Below are positions 1-8,944 of a DNA stretch of 64,000 bases, piece after piece. A program made the translations under genes and the position numbers. Positions within the stretch are counted from its first letter, which is position 1, and every line of letters begins with the position of its first letter. Where the stretch lies: assembly GCA_964605705.1 (NCBI GenBank), contig CAZSDW010000006.1, positions 1-64,000 of the forward strand. The letters run 5' to 3'. Source of the stretch: CAZSDW01 sp964605705 (GTDB lineage Bacteria; Fidelibacterota; UBA2242). The notes under the pieces are model-generated. The model saw nothing but the letters and a program-made list of their open reading frames with translations, was not told where the DNA came from and did no database searches.

Positions 1-36
1 GGGCGGGGATAGAATAATGAACAAATGTTCTGATAG

Positions 37-56
37 ACGCCGTTCACGGCGTTTTT
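37..56 (+). terminator. Possible rho-independent terminator, plus orientation
   Basis: A six-base-pair GC-rich stem (ACGCCG at 37-42 and CGGCGT at 47-52) encloses the loop TTCA and runs into a T tract at 52-56. The T tract is on the plus strand, so it would stop transcription coming from the left of the window. It lies just beyond the stop of the minus-strand lipoprotein gene at 65, whose transcripts would read the same stem without a U tract. Confidence 0.45.
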
Positions 57-64
57 ACAAATCA

Positions 65-862
65 TCATTCAATCTCAACCAATGAATTCACTCTATCCAA
101 CATCGGAATCTCCGTATTATCAGCTTTCCGAAAATAGCAATCGTCATCAAACTCAATCTCCGTTATACCCTGTTTCAGCGATCGAAAAACTATCCGGATA
201 ATCGAACCGGTTCCGGAAACGCTCGCATTCTCACTGGAAACCAGTGCCAGATAAACCGTCATTTTGCCGATGTCATTATCATGGTTGTCAACCTGAATGA
301 CCTGCTTACCGGCTAGAACCGAATCATTCTCTAATATTTCATAACTTTGTATCTGTAAATATTCAGGGTTGAAATTCAGATTGACTGCCGCCATCGCAAG
401 ATCATTGACCTCTTCCACGACAACATACACGGAAAAGGTATCGTTGACGGTCGTCTTCACCTTCTTGTGATACAGCCACAGGGCAGGACCCTCGATCGCA
501 TCCACGGTAAAGGTTACGGTTTCAGGAACTGCCTGTTCCGAACCGGTCGGATAGCTGGCTTTCAGCTGAAACAGATAATCCAGTTCATCCAGATAGTTAA
601 ATGAAACAGTCGTATCGGCATCCCATGGCGACCAGGGATTATTATTCAATTTATACGAAAACAGGCAATCTTCCGTATTTCCACACCAGCAAAACATTAC
701 CTCATCGGTATCGATGATACTGCCACTAACAGGACCAACAGTAATTGTTGCCAGCGGCGGTACATATTCAGGATTATCAGGATCGATGGGATTGTCATCG
801 GGATTTTCATGTTCCACCGGCGTAGTCAAGACATCACACGCACTCAGAAACATGATAACCAA
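65..862 (-). CDS. Cohesin-like domain lipoprotein
   Basis: Small exported protein, probably a surface lipoprotein. The motif LSAC at its start looks like a lipobox. After an acidic, proline-rich linker there is an Ig-like stretch (about residues 35-120), and residues about 125-265 resemble a cohesin domain: a beta-sandwich pattern with AAVNLNFNPEYLQI early and GSIIRIVFRSL late. Cohesins bind dockerins or act as carbohydrate- or cell-surface adhesion modules; which applies here is unknown. The start is odd. The listed start is TTG at 862, but it leaves a signal peptide too short to work. The frame stays open upstream and reads IKTWLVLLLAGLVIMFLSAC from an ATA codon at 893-895, an ideal lipoprotein leader with no ATG, GTG or TTG before the next upstream stop. 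Either ATA is the start or a base is wrong. It lies 59 bases downstream of the CsgG/PEGA gene on the same strand. Confidence 0.6.
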   Translation of the reverse strand: MVIMFLSACDVLTTPVEHENPDDNPIDPDNPEYVPPLATITVGPVSGSIIDTDEVMFCWCGNTEDCLFSYKLNNNPWSPWDADTTVSFNYLDELDYLFQLKASYPTGSEQAVPETVTFTVDAIEGPALWLYHKKVKTTVNDTFSVYVVVEEVNDLAMAAVNLNFNPEYLQIQSYEILENDSVLAGKQVIQVDNHDNDIGKMTVYLALVSSENASVSGTGSIIRIVFRSLKQGITEIEFDDDCYFRKADNTEIPMLDRVNSLVEIE

Positions 863-921
863 TCCTGCTAAAAGGAGTACCAGCCAGGTTTTTATGTCGT
901 GATTACGATTAATAAAGCACC

Positions 922-3162
922 TTAAAATTTATAGGATAATTTGATAACATTCTGACCATCCGACCGGATAGCAAGCCGCTTCGGAATCCCCTTAAAATTA
1001 TGACCGGCATTCCACACATTGTAAAGCCAGACCGCCCCCAGAGCACCCATTGAACCCAATGCAAAATTGCGGTTCATGATAGCGGTTTCGTAACTGCTGT
1101 TTTTGAGTTTTTTAGTACGCTCAATCTCTGAAAGTGTGGTCGCGTTCCGATAATTTTCCAGATCGATATTGAATTGATCCCAGCTGCTGACAAATTCGTT
1201 GTTATAATAGTAGCTGCAAACCGCCAAGCCGGCGGTAATCCCGGTTATTACCAGACCTCTGCCCACTTTTCCATAATACAGCTGTCCGGAACCGGGCAGA
1301 GCCATTGATAACATAATTGCCGTAAATTTTGATTTGGGCTGTAACACAAAAGATTCTTTTTGGGTACTCTCGGAATAGACATTTAGATTTTTTTTGATCG
1401 TAAAATAGCCGCTCTTCTTCAATTTTAATTGATGCTGACCATGCGGAAGTTTTACATTATTTGCGATCCGGCTGTCAATCTGTCTTCCATCGATAAAAAC
1501 ATCTGCACCCAGCGGTTTAATCAAAAATTCCATTTGACAAAACAGCTGTTCCAGGTTCTCAGATATCTGGATCATTGAGATTGCGTCCGTCAACTCAACA
1601 GTCTTCGTGACAGGGCGGTATCCACCGCGCCGCAGTTCCAGTTGATAGCTGCCCAGTTGCATCAACGGACTCAGGTAAGGCGTTGTAGCAATAAATTTTT
1701 TATTAATAAAGAGCTGACTCTCCGGCATTGAACGAACCGAAATTCTTCCGCCGCGGATTAATTCAGCATTGATTCTCGACGTCGTTTCGACAGACTCCTC
1801 AATACGAATTTTATAAGGAAAATATCCTTCCTGCTGAATGGTAATATCAAAAGGCATATCCTGTTTTTTGAAATTATATTCGGTGGGTGTCTGCCCAATC
1901 AGCTGACCTTTAATAATGACATTGGCAACTGATGGATTGGAATAGATAATTGCAGTGTATCTCTTTTCTGCCAGTTTCAATTTCAAGCGATTCAATCTGC
2001 CGGACACAAGTTCAAATTCCTGTTCAGCGATCAGATCACCTTTTTCGACTTTCACTTTATGAACACCTGCCGGCAAATTGTTGAATGTCGATGGCGTGAC
2101 TTTATTTAACGGAGCACCATCAAAATAAATAACTCCCCCTGCTGGGGTTGAACTGACATATAAATCCGCTTGTCCGGTAAAAGCCGTTTTGGGTTTTTGA
2201 TCTGCGCTAATATCCTGTCCGGCAAGTCTTTGAGCAACTTTTTTAGTTACATTGACCAGCAGTAGTTCAATTGGTCCTGAGTAATCTTCGGCAACATTGT
2301 AGTCGATACTGCCGGATTCCACATCGATAATCCGGGCTTCAATGACATACAGATTGCCAATCTTCGAAATACTGCCGCCCACCATCTTCGCAACCGAGAG
2401 GAGCTGACCAACCTCAACCAGGCACTCCGATTCCGTACAGCCGCTCTGCTGAAAGGACTGCTCTTTCAGAATTGCCTTCATCATCTCCCGTTCGAGAACA
2501 TTGTATTTGCCGGTGTTTTTCAACTCCAGGCGGATTCTATCTGAAATAATCGCCGCTTCGGTTTCGCTCAGTCCCCTGGATTCAAATTCCAGCAGAGCAA
2601 TATTCATTTTCGAGCTTGATCGGGATCCATAGTCTGTCGCGGATAGCATATCGGCAACATCCGGGACAACCCGGGACAGCAGTAACTCGTAGGGACCGGT
2701 AAAATCCTTGATGACATTATTTAATATCTCACCAGTCTCGACATCAATGAGTTTTGCCTCGATAACCAGCTGATTGCCAATTTTTGACAGACTGCCACCG
2801 ACAATCTGTTTGACCGAAAGTAATTTACCGACCTCCACCATGCAATCGGATTCCGTACAGCCGGACTGCTGCAGCGATTGTTCGCCCAGTAAACGGTCCA
2901 TGAGATTTCTTTCGATGACGGTAAAACTGCCGGTGTTTTTCAGGGCGATTCGAATTCTATCCGAAACCACCTGGGCTTCGATATTCGTAACATCACGAGC
3001 AGTGAAATTAAGAACCGCAATATTGGTTTGAGCCGAAAGGAATGGGGAAATTAGAATAGATATGAGGGTTATTCTGAGAATTTTGTCGTTAATAAACTTT
3101 CGTAAGTTTATATTTATCCCCCGACAAAATATTTGAAATAACTTGCTGGGCAGCACCCACAT
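922..3162 (-). CDS. CsgG-like tandem-domain protein with PEGA repeats and C-terminal membrane segment
   Basis: Envelope protein of 746 residues, function not known. A hydrophobic signal segment (about 28-45, ending FLSAQ) leads into two copies of one domain (about 46-170 and 187-320), each beginning with a TNIAVLNF-like strand and carrying the motif QQSGCTES followed by D/E-C. This is the fold of the CsgG/LpoB-like N-terminal domains. Three to four PEGA-type beta repeats follow (about 333-620; e.g. SSTPAGGVIYFDG, KPLGADVFIDG). The last 120 residues hold two hydrophobic segments with PGSGQLYYGK, as in DUF5683-type membrane tails. The paired cysteines in each domain could form disulfides. Related proteins in FCB bacteria are thought to act in envelope assembly, but nothing here shows a partner other than the downstream cohesin-like lipoprotein. 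The start at ATG 3162 is the only good one; it gives a long pre-signal stretch. Confidence 0.65.
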   Translation of the reverse strand: MWVLPSKLFQIFCRGININLRKFINDKILRITLISILISPFLSAQTNIAVLNFTARDVTNIEAQVVSDRIRIALKNTGSFTVIERNLMDRLLGEQSLQQSGCTESDCMVEVGKLLSVKQIVGGSLSKIGNQLVIEAKLIDVETGEILNNVIKDFTGPYELLLSRVVPDVADMLSATDYGSRSSSKMNIALLEFESRGLSETEAAIISDRIRLELKNTGKYNVLEREMMKAILKEQSFQQSGCTESECLVEVGQLLSVAKMVGGSISKIGNLYVIEARIIDVESGSIDYNVAEDYSGPIELLLVNVTKKVAQRLAGQDISADQKPKTAFTGQADLYVSSTPAGGVIYFDGAPLNKVTPSTFNNLPAGVHKVKVEKGDLIAEQEFELVSGRLNRLKLKLAEKRYTAIIYSNPSVANVIIKGQLIGQTPTEYNFKKQDMPFDITIQQEGYFPYKIRIEESVETTSRINAELIRGGRISVRSMPESQLFINKKFIATTPYLSPLMQLGSYQLELRRGGYRPVTKTVELTDAISMIQISENLEQLFCQMEFLIKPLGADVFIDGRQIDSRIANNVKLPHGQHQLKLKKSGYFTIKKNLNVYSESTQKESFVLQPKSKFTAIMLSMALPGSGQLYYGKVGRGLVITGITAGLAVCSYYYNNEFVSSWDQFNIDLENYRNATTLSEIERTKKLKNSSYETAIMNRNFALGSMGALGAVWLYNVWNAGHNFKGIPKRLAIRSDGQNVIKLSYKF

Positions 3163-3491
3163 ACCTTAGTCCTAAAAATTGGAATTTCGCTCAATTAAAA
3201 AGCCTACATTCTGAACTATGCTCCGAATCTAAGACCTTTCAACGAGGTAACTTTCCTATTTTTCGGTATTTAAATAAAATTTAGATAAAATACAATCAAT
3301 ATTTAGTGACAGTCTAATGCTAAAATAGTTGACGATAAATCAGAATCAGTTCATTATAAAATTGAATCCGATCAATTTCACCTGAGCTCATTAAGAGAAA
3401 ATTTTTGATTTGACAAACGTTGTGAATAAATAAGATTGACTGCTAAGAAATAGTTGCAAATTGAAATTCATTTCAATAATATCCGGAAATT
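3163..3491. promoter_or_regulatory. Divergent AT-rich intergenic region, 329 bases
   Basis: Separates the minus-strand CsgG/PEGA gene from the plus-strand glycosidase gene, so it should hold both promoters. No gene or RNA was recognised. At 3415-3422 it contains AAACGTTG inside ACAAACGTTGTG, one base off the AAACGTTT core seen upstream of the LacI gene at 36577. A TTGACA at 3410-3415 overlaps it, but no convincing -10 box at good spacing was found. Treat the operator as weak. Confidence 0.35.
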
Positions 3492-4442
3492 ATGTATCCG
3501 ACGCTACAACATCCAAACCGCTATATCTGGGATTTCTGGTACTACTTTGATCACAACAGCAGACTCTTTCATGTGTTTTATCTGAATGCCGATCCGGCTT
3601 TGGTTCCGGATGAAAAACATCATTGGGCTTCTCAGGTAGGATATGGCGTTACCAGAGATTTCATAAGGATGGATTGGGGCCCCTGTGACGTTCTGACTGC
3701 CGCCCCAAAACGCTGGGATAACAGCTCCATCTGGACCGGTGATGTTGTCCGTATAAAAAACGGTTTTCTATTATTTTATACATCCCGGAATAAAAATATC
3801 GATGATGGTAAAACCCAGAATATCGGGATCGCCTTTGCCGACCGAATCGACTCTCCAAAATGGACTTCTTTACCGGACATCCGGATTCAGCCGGACGGTG
3901 TCATATACACTCCGCGAAATATTGCCAATGACATTACTATTCATGCCTGGCGGGATCCCTTCTTGTTTCGTTATTCCGGTAAGATTTACATGTTGGTTAC
4001 CGCCAAATCTGCAAATCGTCCTGCCGGGAAAAATGGTGTCGTTGCCCTCTTACGTTCCAGGGATGGGGATTTCAGGAGCTGGGAGTATTTGCCTCCTGTC
4101 GCTGACCCCGGTTTTTATTCCGAAATGGAGGTCGCTCAGATATTGAAGAATCCCAATAGTGGTGTCGAACTGGTTTTTTCCACCGGTCCGAAATACGATG
4201 CCACGCCCGGTTCAATGGGCAGCGGCGGTTTATACGGAATTAAATCCGCAACCGCTCTTTCATTCAAAAATAAGCCCCATATACTATCACCCTTCGAAGA
4301 TGGACTCTATGCCTGTCGGATTATTTCTGAATTGGATGGTGAAATTGTTGGTTTCGATCACCGAACCGGCGGTATTCGGCGTAGTGGAATTAAAACCGGA
4401 TATCAGTCGATCAACAGAAATTTTAAAAACTGGAAAATATAA
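3492..4442 (+). CDS. GH32/GH43/GH68-superfamily five-bladed propeller glycosidase
   Basis: A 316-residue protein without signal peptide, so probably cytoplasmic. It has the marks of the five-bladed beta-propeller hydrolases of clans GH-F and GH-J: an N-terminal WDFW with candidate nucleophile D14, a blade motif HVFYL, an RDP motif at 154-156 and a candidate acid/base glutamate in SEMEVAQ (E211 or E213). The RDP arginine-aspartate pair is typical of GH32/GH68. The length is that of the bare propeller; the GH32 C-terminal beta-sandwich is absent. The substrate is not evident; fructosides would fit GH32/68, but the mannoside and xylan neighbours do not point there. It starts a two-gene plus-strand unit with the deaminase-like gene 27 bases on. 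Confidence 0.6.
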   Translation: MYPTLQHPNRYIWDFWYYFDHNSRLFHVFYLNADPALVPDEKHHWASQVGYGVTRDFIRMDWGPCDVLTAAPKRWDNSSIWTGDVVRIKNGFLLFYTSRNKNIDDGKTQNIGIAFADRIDSPKWTSLPDIRIQPDGVIYTPRNIANDITIHAWRDPFLFRYSGKIYMLVTAKSANRPAGKNGVVALLRSRDGDFRSWEYLPPVADPGFYSEMEVAQILKNPNSGVELVFSTGPKYDATPGSMGSGGLYGIKSATALSFKNKPHILSPFEDGLYACRIISELDGEIVGFDHRTGGIRRSGIKTGYQSINRNFKNWKI

Positions 4443-4469
4443 AATCGTTTAATAAGCAAATAGAAAATT

Positions 4470-4886
4470 ATGAAAAAGACCAAATTAATTCAAAAAGACT
4501 TTGCTCTTCTTAATGAAGCGATCAGCACCGCCAACCGACTTTACAACCAGAATCACCATGAAGTCGCAGCCGCAATTCGCACAGTCAGCGATAATGTGTA
4601 CACTGGAATCCATATCGAAACCCAGATCGATTGGGCGGATGTCTGCGGCGAAGTGGCGGCGATGAGTTGTATGGTTGCCGACGGTCATCGCGACCTTGAA
4701 ACAATTGTGGCGGTATGGAAAAGCCCGGAAGGCAAGTACTTCTTACTATCACCATGCGGACGTTGCCGGGAACTCATTTATGAATTCAATAAAGAAGCCT
4801 GGGTTATTACCGGAACGATGGCAAAACCATTCAAAGTCAAAGCAAAAGAGTTATTGCCTTTACGGACGTGGGATTCTGGCGAATAA
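4470..4886 (+). CDS. Cytidine deaminase-like zinc hydrolase
   Basis: A 138-residue protein of the cytidine/blasticidin deaminase family. The zinc site is complete: C59-G60-E61, where E61 would be the proton-shuttling glutamate, and P95-C96-G97-R98-C99, giving three cysteine ligands. Family members hydrolyse the 4-amino group of cytidine or cytosine-like compounds. Length is normal for the small tetrameric CDA type (about 130-140). The HIET segment at 48-51 replaces the usual N-A-E-substrate motif, so the substrate may not be plain cytidine; blasticidin-S deaminase-type specificity is possible. It follows the propeller glycosidase on the same strand and ends 39 bases from the convergent six-hairpin gene. 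Confidence 0.75.
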   Translation: MKKTKLIQKDFALLNEAISTANRLYNQNHHEVAAAIRTVSDNVYTGIHIETQIDWADVCGEVAAMSCMVADGHRDLETIVAVWKSPEGKYFLLSPCGRCRELIYEFNKEAWVITGTMAKPFKVKAKELLPLRTWDSGE

Positions 4887-4925
4887 AAATATTTATGAAT
4901 TTTTACAAATTTGAATGAAATATCA

Positions 4926-6149
4926 CTAAAAAGCGCCGCGTTTTTGAATCGCTAGCAGACACTCAATCGTTGACTCCGCCCCGGAATTAAAATTCACTTC
5001 ATCCTCGCTGTTAATCCCATCAAAGCAACGCCCGGATTCCGGATCGTACATCGGTGTACCAGCATGGTTTTTACCATTAAACCATGCAAATACTGTTTCA
5101 GAATAGTGTAAATATGCTTGATTTTCGGTTATCTCTGCAAGCAGCTTCAACCCGCTGTATATTGAATGGATTCCATAGGCAATCTGTGGAAATTCATTCA
5201 TCGAATACGTACCATCGGGTAAAACTGTTATATCCCAGGGATAATAATTTCTAATCAGAAATGGTACGAAATTATCAGCCCATCTGCTGACACTATCAAT
5301 ATATTTTTTACTTTTTGTAATCTGATATGCCTTCAATAAAGCCGTGGACTGATTATTGCCCCAATTATGCCAGGAATTCAGCCAACAGAAGTACATACCA
5401 TCCAGATCGCTGCCAATTGTGTGATACTGGCATACCACCAAACCGTCGGCAATTTTAGCAATTTCATCCTGATAGGAAAAATCGGCACACCCATGCAGTT
5501 TTGCTAAAACCAATAGTAGTTCACTACTGATATCCGGGGCATTCAGGATTAACCAGGCTGGTCGAGGTCCAAGTGCAGTTTCGGTAAATTGAGAATAATT
5601 TTGAAGGATTTCATCCAGATGCCCATCCATGGAATGCAGGCGTCGAATAACCGCCTGTTTCAAAAGAGAATCACTCGGAAATTTATCCAGGATATTCAGA
5701 GAAGCCGCCAGTCCCCTTAGTCCCCGCACAGCCCACCATTGAAATTCCGCCGTACTTGTGCGATAGGATCTATTAATTTTTCCATCAGTGAAAATAAAAT
5801 TATGCCATAAACCGTCATCATGGCTCATATACAACAGGAAACGGGTCATTCCCATTGCAATCGGCATTAATTCCATTTTCCCATATCCGCAGATTTCCGT
5901 CTCAAGCACTTCCATAAAGCGCCCGGCATCATCGACACAGGCAACACCTTCATCCGTAGCTTCTACCGGTTCATAGTCCGGCGCATCGGCATAAATGTGG
6001 ATAAAATAAAGTTGCTCGCCATTGACCTCAACACTGTCAACAAGGCTCAAGGCATGATCAAGATTTATTGGAGACTTCGTTGCAGGCTTTCCGAACTGAC
6101 TGCAGCAACCCAAAAACAACAATGCTAAAAAGGATAACTTAACTTTCAT
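4926..6149 (-). CDS. Six-hairpin (alpha/alpha)6-barrel lipoprotein, putative glycosidase
   Basis: A 407-residue exported lipoprotein: hydrophobic leader ending LFLGC with C15 as the candidate lipid-bearing cysteine. The body is rich in aromatic helix-pair motifs (HNWGNNQSTALLKAYQIT, FPQIAYGIHSIYSGLKLL) of (alpha/alpha)6-barrel sugar enzymes. The C-terminal motif YDPESGRCFDGI...NFNSGAEST is one met in uncharacterised proteins that accompany GH130 enzymes. It directly follows the GH130 gene (adjacent, no gap), which supports a role in beta-mannoside processing in the periplasm or at the outer membrane. The precise family and catalytic residues were not identified. Confidence 0.5.
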   Translation of the reverse strand: MKVKLSFLALLFLGCCSQFGKPATKSPINLDHALSLVDSVEVNGEQLYFIHIYADAPDYEPVEATDEGVACVDDAGRFMEVLETEICGYGKMELMPIAMGMTRFLLYMSHDDGLWHNFIFTDGKINRSYRTSTAEFQWWAVRGLRGLAASLNILDKFPSDSLLKQAVIRRLHSMDGHLDEILQNYSQFTETALGPRPAWLILNAPDISSELLLVLAKLHGCADFSYQDEIAKIADGLVVCQYHTIGSDLDGMYFCWLNSWHNWGNNQSTALLKAYQITKSKKYIDSVSRWADNFVPFLIRNYYPWDITVLPDGTYSMNEFPQIAYGIHSIYSGLKLLAEITENQAYLHYSETVFAWFNGKNHAGTPMYDPESGRCFDGINSEDEVNFNSGAESTIECLLAIQKRGAF

Positions 6150-7061
6150 CTATACCAACCAGTCCTGCTTTTCAAAAACTACATCGGATTTTTTTATCGT
6201 TGCTGCTCCCGTAACCGTATCCGCTCCGGCATAGATGACGACATAATCATCTTCGGTTTCAACAGTAGCACAACTAAATATTACATTGGGCACAAATCCA
6301 TTTATTTCCCACTCAAGTTCCGGCTCAATGACCGGACGTGATTGCCGGGCAAGCACCATCCTGGGATTTTCATAATCCAGCAGAGCAACACCCAACCGAT
6401 ATGCGTTTAATTTATCAACTGCATGATAGAACAGCAACCAGCCCCTGGGATGTTTTACCGGTGGTCCGGCTATTCCGATTCGGGTTGACTGCCAATCATC
6501 ATCGACAGTTTTCATAATGATACTATGATCTGTAAAAACCCTGAAATCGCGGGTTTTGCCAATCCAGATATTCGGATGCCGGCGGTGCAGGAGTAAATAA
6601 TCGCCATTGAATTTCGCCGGGAAAAACGCCGAATTTTTATTTTCCTCATCCAGCAGGACACCCTGTCTTTCCCAATGGATCAGATCGACACTCGTCGCCA
6701 GGCAGATTCGATAGTCTCCGGGAAAGCGTCCGCCAAAACCGGTATAAGTCATATAAAATTTATCTTCAATTTTTACGATCCGGGGATCTTCCGGTCCCCG
6801 GAATTCCTGTGGCACATCATTTTTTAAAATTGGTTCCGGACGACGATCCCAATGGATCAGGTCTCGACTGCTTGCATACCCCAAATTATTGATATACTCA
6901 CCAAAACTTTCATGACCACCGATATTGGTTGCCCGGTAAATATAATGATAAATCCCGTTTTCATAAACAGCACCACCGTTAAAAACAGCAGCGGCTTCCC
7001 AAGAATTTTTCGGATTCGGATTCAGAACAGGTTCCGTAGATACTCGTCTCAATTTCATCAT
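6150..7061 (-). CDS. GH130 beta-mannoside phosphorylase/hydrolase
   Basis: Cytoplasmic five-bladed propeller enzyme of family GH130, 303 residues. Family marks: WEAAAVFNGGA near 21-31, RGPEDPR at 88-94 with D92 as the general acid candidate, KNSAFFPAKF at 142-151 and HRRHPNIW at 159-166. GH130 members phosphorolyse beta-mannosides such as mannosylglucose or mannobiose to mannose 1-phosphate, or hydrolyse beta-1,2-mannosides. The cluster of basic residues at H159-R160-R161 could bind phosphate and favours a phosphorylase, but this is inference. Starts ATGATG; either methionine could be used. It is followed without a gap by the six-hairpin lipoprotein and preceded by the dehydrogenase and ABC importer genes. 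Confidence 0.85.
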   Translation of the reverse strand: MMKLRRVSTEPVLNPNPKNSWEAAAVFNGGAVYENGIYHYIYRATNIGGHESFGEYINNLGYASSRDLIHWDRRPEPILKNDVPQEFRGPEDPRIVKIEDKFYMTYTGFGGRFPGDYRICLATSVDLIHWERQGVLLDEENKNSAFFPAKFNGDYLLLHRRHPNIWIGKTRDFRVFTDHSIIMKTVDDDWQSTRIGIAGPPVKHPRGWLLFYHAVDKLNAYRLGVALLDYENPRMVLARQSRPVIEPELEWEINGFVPNVIFSCATVETEDDYVVIYAGADTVTGAATIKKSDVVFEKQDWLV

Positions 7062-7107
7062 GTTTCTGCCTCATAAAGTAAATGTTTCGGTTTTTATATA
7101 ACAATAA

Positions 7108-8124
7108 TCACATACTGATATCTATAACGGTTTTCATATTATTATGCTGAATATGATTCTTAAAAGCCTGTTGAACCCGGTTCAGCGAAAAGGTTTTAAT
7201 TCCAATCTCATCAAGCCTGAGCTTTGCTGCGGTCACCAGATCCACCGCAGTTTGAAATGTGAAGGGATTCAAAAAGGAACCAGTAATTGTCATATCATTC
7301 CGAAATAGATCGTATGGCGATACGGTCCAGCGTTGATCGCAAGGACTTACGCCAAAAATAACCAGCCTGCCACCACGCTTTAATAATTGATACGACTGCT
7401 CAACAGCAGCGCTTGATCCGACACATTCGATGACTTTTTCAGCACCACCTCTGGTAATATCCAAAACGGTCTGAGGATAATTCCCGTCGTGGGGACTGAC
7501 AGTGATATCTGCACCTGATTTTTCAAGAATTGAGCGCCGGTTTTCATCAGGTTCGACCACAATTATATATTTTGCACCGGACAACCGGCACAGCTTCAAC
7601 ATTAATAATCCGATCATCCCGCCACCGACGATGACTACCGAATCGCCGCTCTGAACACCGGCTTTTTGAAAACCATAAATCGCACAGGACAGCGGTTCCA
7701 TCAAAGTTGCCTGAACCGGATTTATTGAAGTTGGTATTCGGTAGCACTGCTTTGCAGGAACAAGACAGTACTCGGCAAAACCGCCGTTTATATCCACGCC
7801 AAGCGCGGTCAGATTCTCACAAAGATTGATTTTTCCAGCCCGACAGTACTGGCATTCGCCACAACAGATATTCGGATCGACACTAACGAAATCGCCAATT
7901 GATAGATTTTTTACACTGCTACCAATTTCCTCGACAATTCCACAATATTCATGTCCCAGAACGACCGGTGGGGAAGCGGCTGATTTTCCGGCAACGATCC
8001 TGATATCCGTGCCGCAAACTCCACAGGCTGATACTTTCAACAAAATCTCGCCGGCTGCTGGTTCACGCAATGGTACGTCAGTCAGAACCAGAGATTTCCC
8101 GTCAAATAGTGCCGCTTTCATCAT
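7108..8124 (-). CDS. Zinc-dependent medium-chain alcohol/polyol dehydrogenase
   Basis: NAD(P)-dependent dehydrogenase of the MDR family, sorbitol/threonine dehydrogenase branch, 338 residues. The catalytic zinc site is visible: C37 in CGVCGTD and the GHE motif near residue 60. The structural zinc loop carries four cysteines (CCGECQYCRAGKINLC, about 90-105), and the Rossmann glycine motif VGGGMIGLL lies near 170. Such enzymes oxidise sugar alcohols or sugar hydroxyls to ketones. It sits four bases after the MalG-type permease gene and upstream of the GH130 gene, so the substrate is probably an imported mannoside derivative or polyol; the sequence does not settle which. Confidence 0.8.
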   Translation of the reverse strand: MMKAALFDGKSLVLTDVPLREPAAGEILLKVSACGVCGTDIRIVAGKSAASPPVVLGHEYCGIVEEIGSSVKNLSIGDFVSVDPNICCGECQYCRAGKINLCENLTALGVDINGGFAEYCLVPAKQCYRIPTSINPVQATLMEPLSCAIYGFQKAGVQSGDSVVIVGGGMIGLLMLKLCRLSGAKYIIVVEPDENRRSILEKSGADITVSPHDGNYPQTVLDITRGGAEKVIECVGSSAAVEQSYQLLKRGGRLVIFGVSPCDQRWTVSPYDLFRNDMTITGSFLNPFTFQTAVDLVTAAKLRLDEIGIKTFSLNRVQQAFKNHIQHNNMKTVIDISM

Positions 8125-8128
8125 ATGT

Positions 8129-8944
8129 TTAATTTTTCAGCCCCGTTGTTGCCATACTTTGAATAAAATATCTCTGGAAAAATGCATAAACGATAACGAT
8201 CGGAATCGCCAGCAATGCCGCTGCCGCCAACTGGGAACTGATCTGACTTTCCGCCTGTCCTCCGACTTTAAACAGAGTGACCATCTGCGGCATTGTCATC
8301 AACTCCCGAACACGTACGACAATCAATGGCCAAAGCACATCATTCCAGCTGCCCATAAAAGAAAGGATTCCCACGGTGATAATTACCGGCTTCGATAACG
8401 GAAAAAATATGCGGAATAAAATCGTCAAATCACCGCAACCGTCGATTCGGGCTGCATCGATCAAATCCTGGGGTATATCCAGAAAGAATTGCCTGAAAAG
8501 CAGTATTCCAAAAGTACTGATCATACCTGGTACAATCAGCGATAAATAAGTGTCCACCCACCCGAATTTTACCATCAGGATGTACATTGGAATCAGCGTG
8601 ATCTGGAACGGAATGACCATCGTAAATAAAATTACTCCCAGAATCAGTTCCCGCCCCCAGAATCGTAAACGCGAGAGCGCATATCCGACAATTGATCCGA
8701 ACAGAACCGCAGAAAAAGTGACGCACGAAGATACAAAAATACTGTTCAGCAATGCGCGTCCAATTGGGATTTTATTAAACACCGCCCGATAATTATCCAG
8801 ACTAAAATTGGCGGACATCAAGCCGATTTCGGCGATTTCCATTTCAGGTTTGAAAGTCGCGGACAGCATCCACAAGAACGGATAAGCAAATATCAATCCT
8901 CCGAATGCCAATGTCAGGTACACCCAGATGTTATTCTTCTTCAT
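8129..8944 (-). CDS. ABC sugar transporter permease, MalG type
   Basis: Inner-membrane permease of the carbohydrate CUT1 family, 271 residues with six predicted transmembrane segments starting at about residues 8-28. The EAA cytoplasmic loop that docks onto the ATPase is present as DAARIDGCGDLTILFRIFFPLSKP (about residues 165-188). It pairs with the MalF-type permease, whose stop codon shares one base with this start (TAATG), so the two are translationally coupled. The ATPase is not in this operon; a MalK/MsmK-type ATPase is encoded at 37883. Confidence 0.9.
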   Translation of the reverse strand: MKKNNIWVYLTLAFGGLIFAYPFLWMLSATFKPEMEIAEIGLMSANFSLDNYRAVFNKIPIGRALLNSIFVSSCVTFSAVLFGSIVGYALSRLRFWGRELILGVILFTMVIPFQITLIPMYILMVKFGWVDTYLSLIVPGMISTFGILLFRQFFLDIPQDLIDAARIDGCGDLTILFRIFFPLSKPVIITVGILSFMGSWNDVLWPLIVVRVRELMTMPQMVTLFKVGGQAESQISSQLAAAALLAIPIVIVYAFFQRYFIQSMATTGLKN

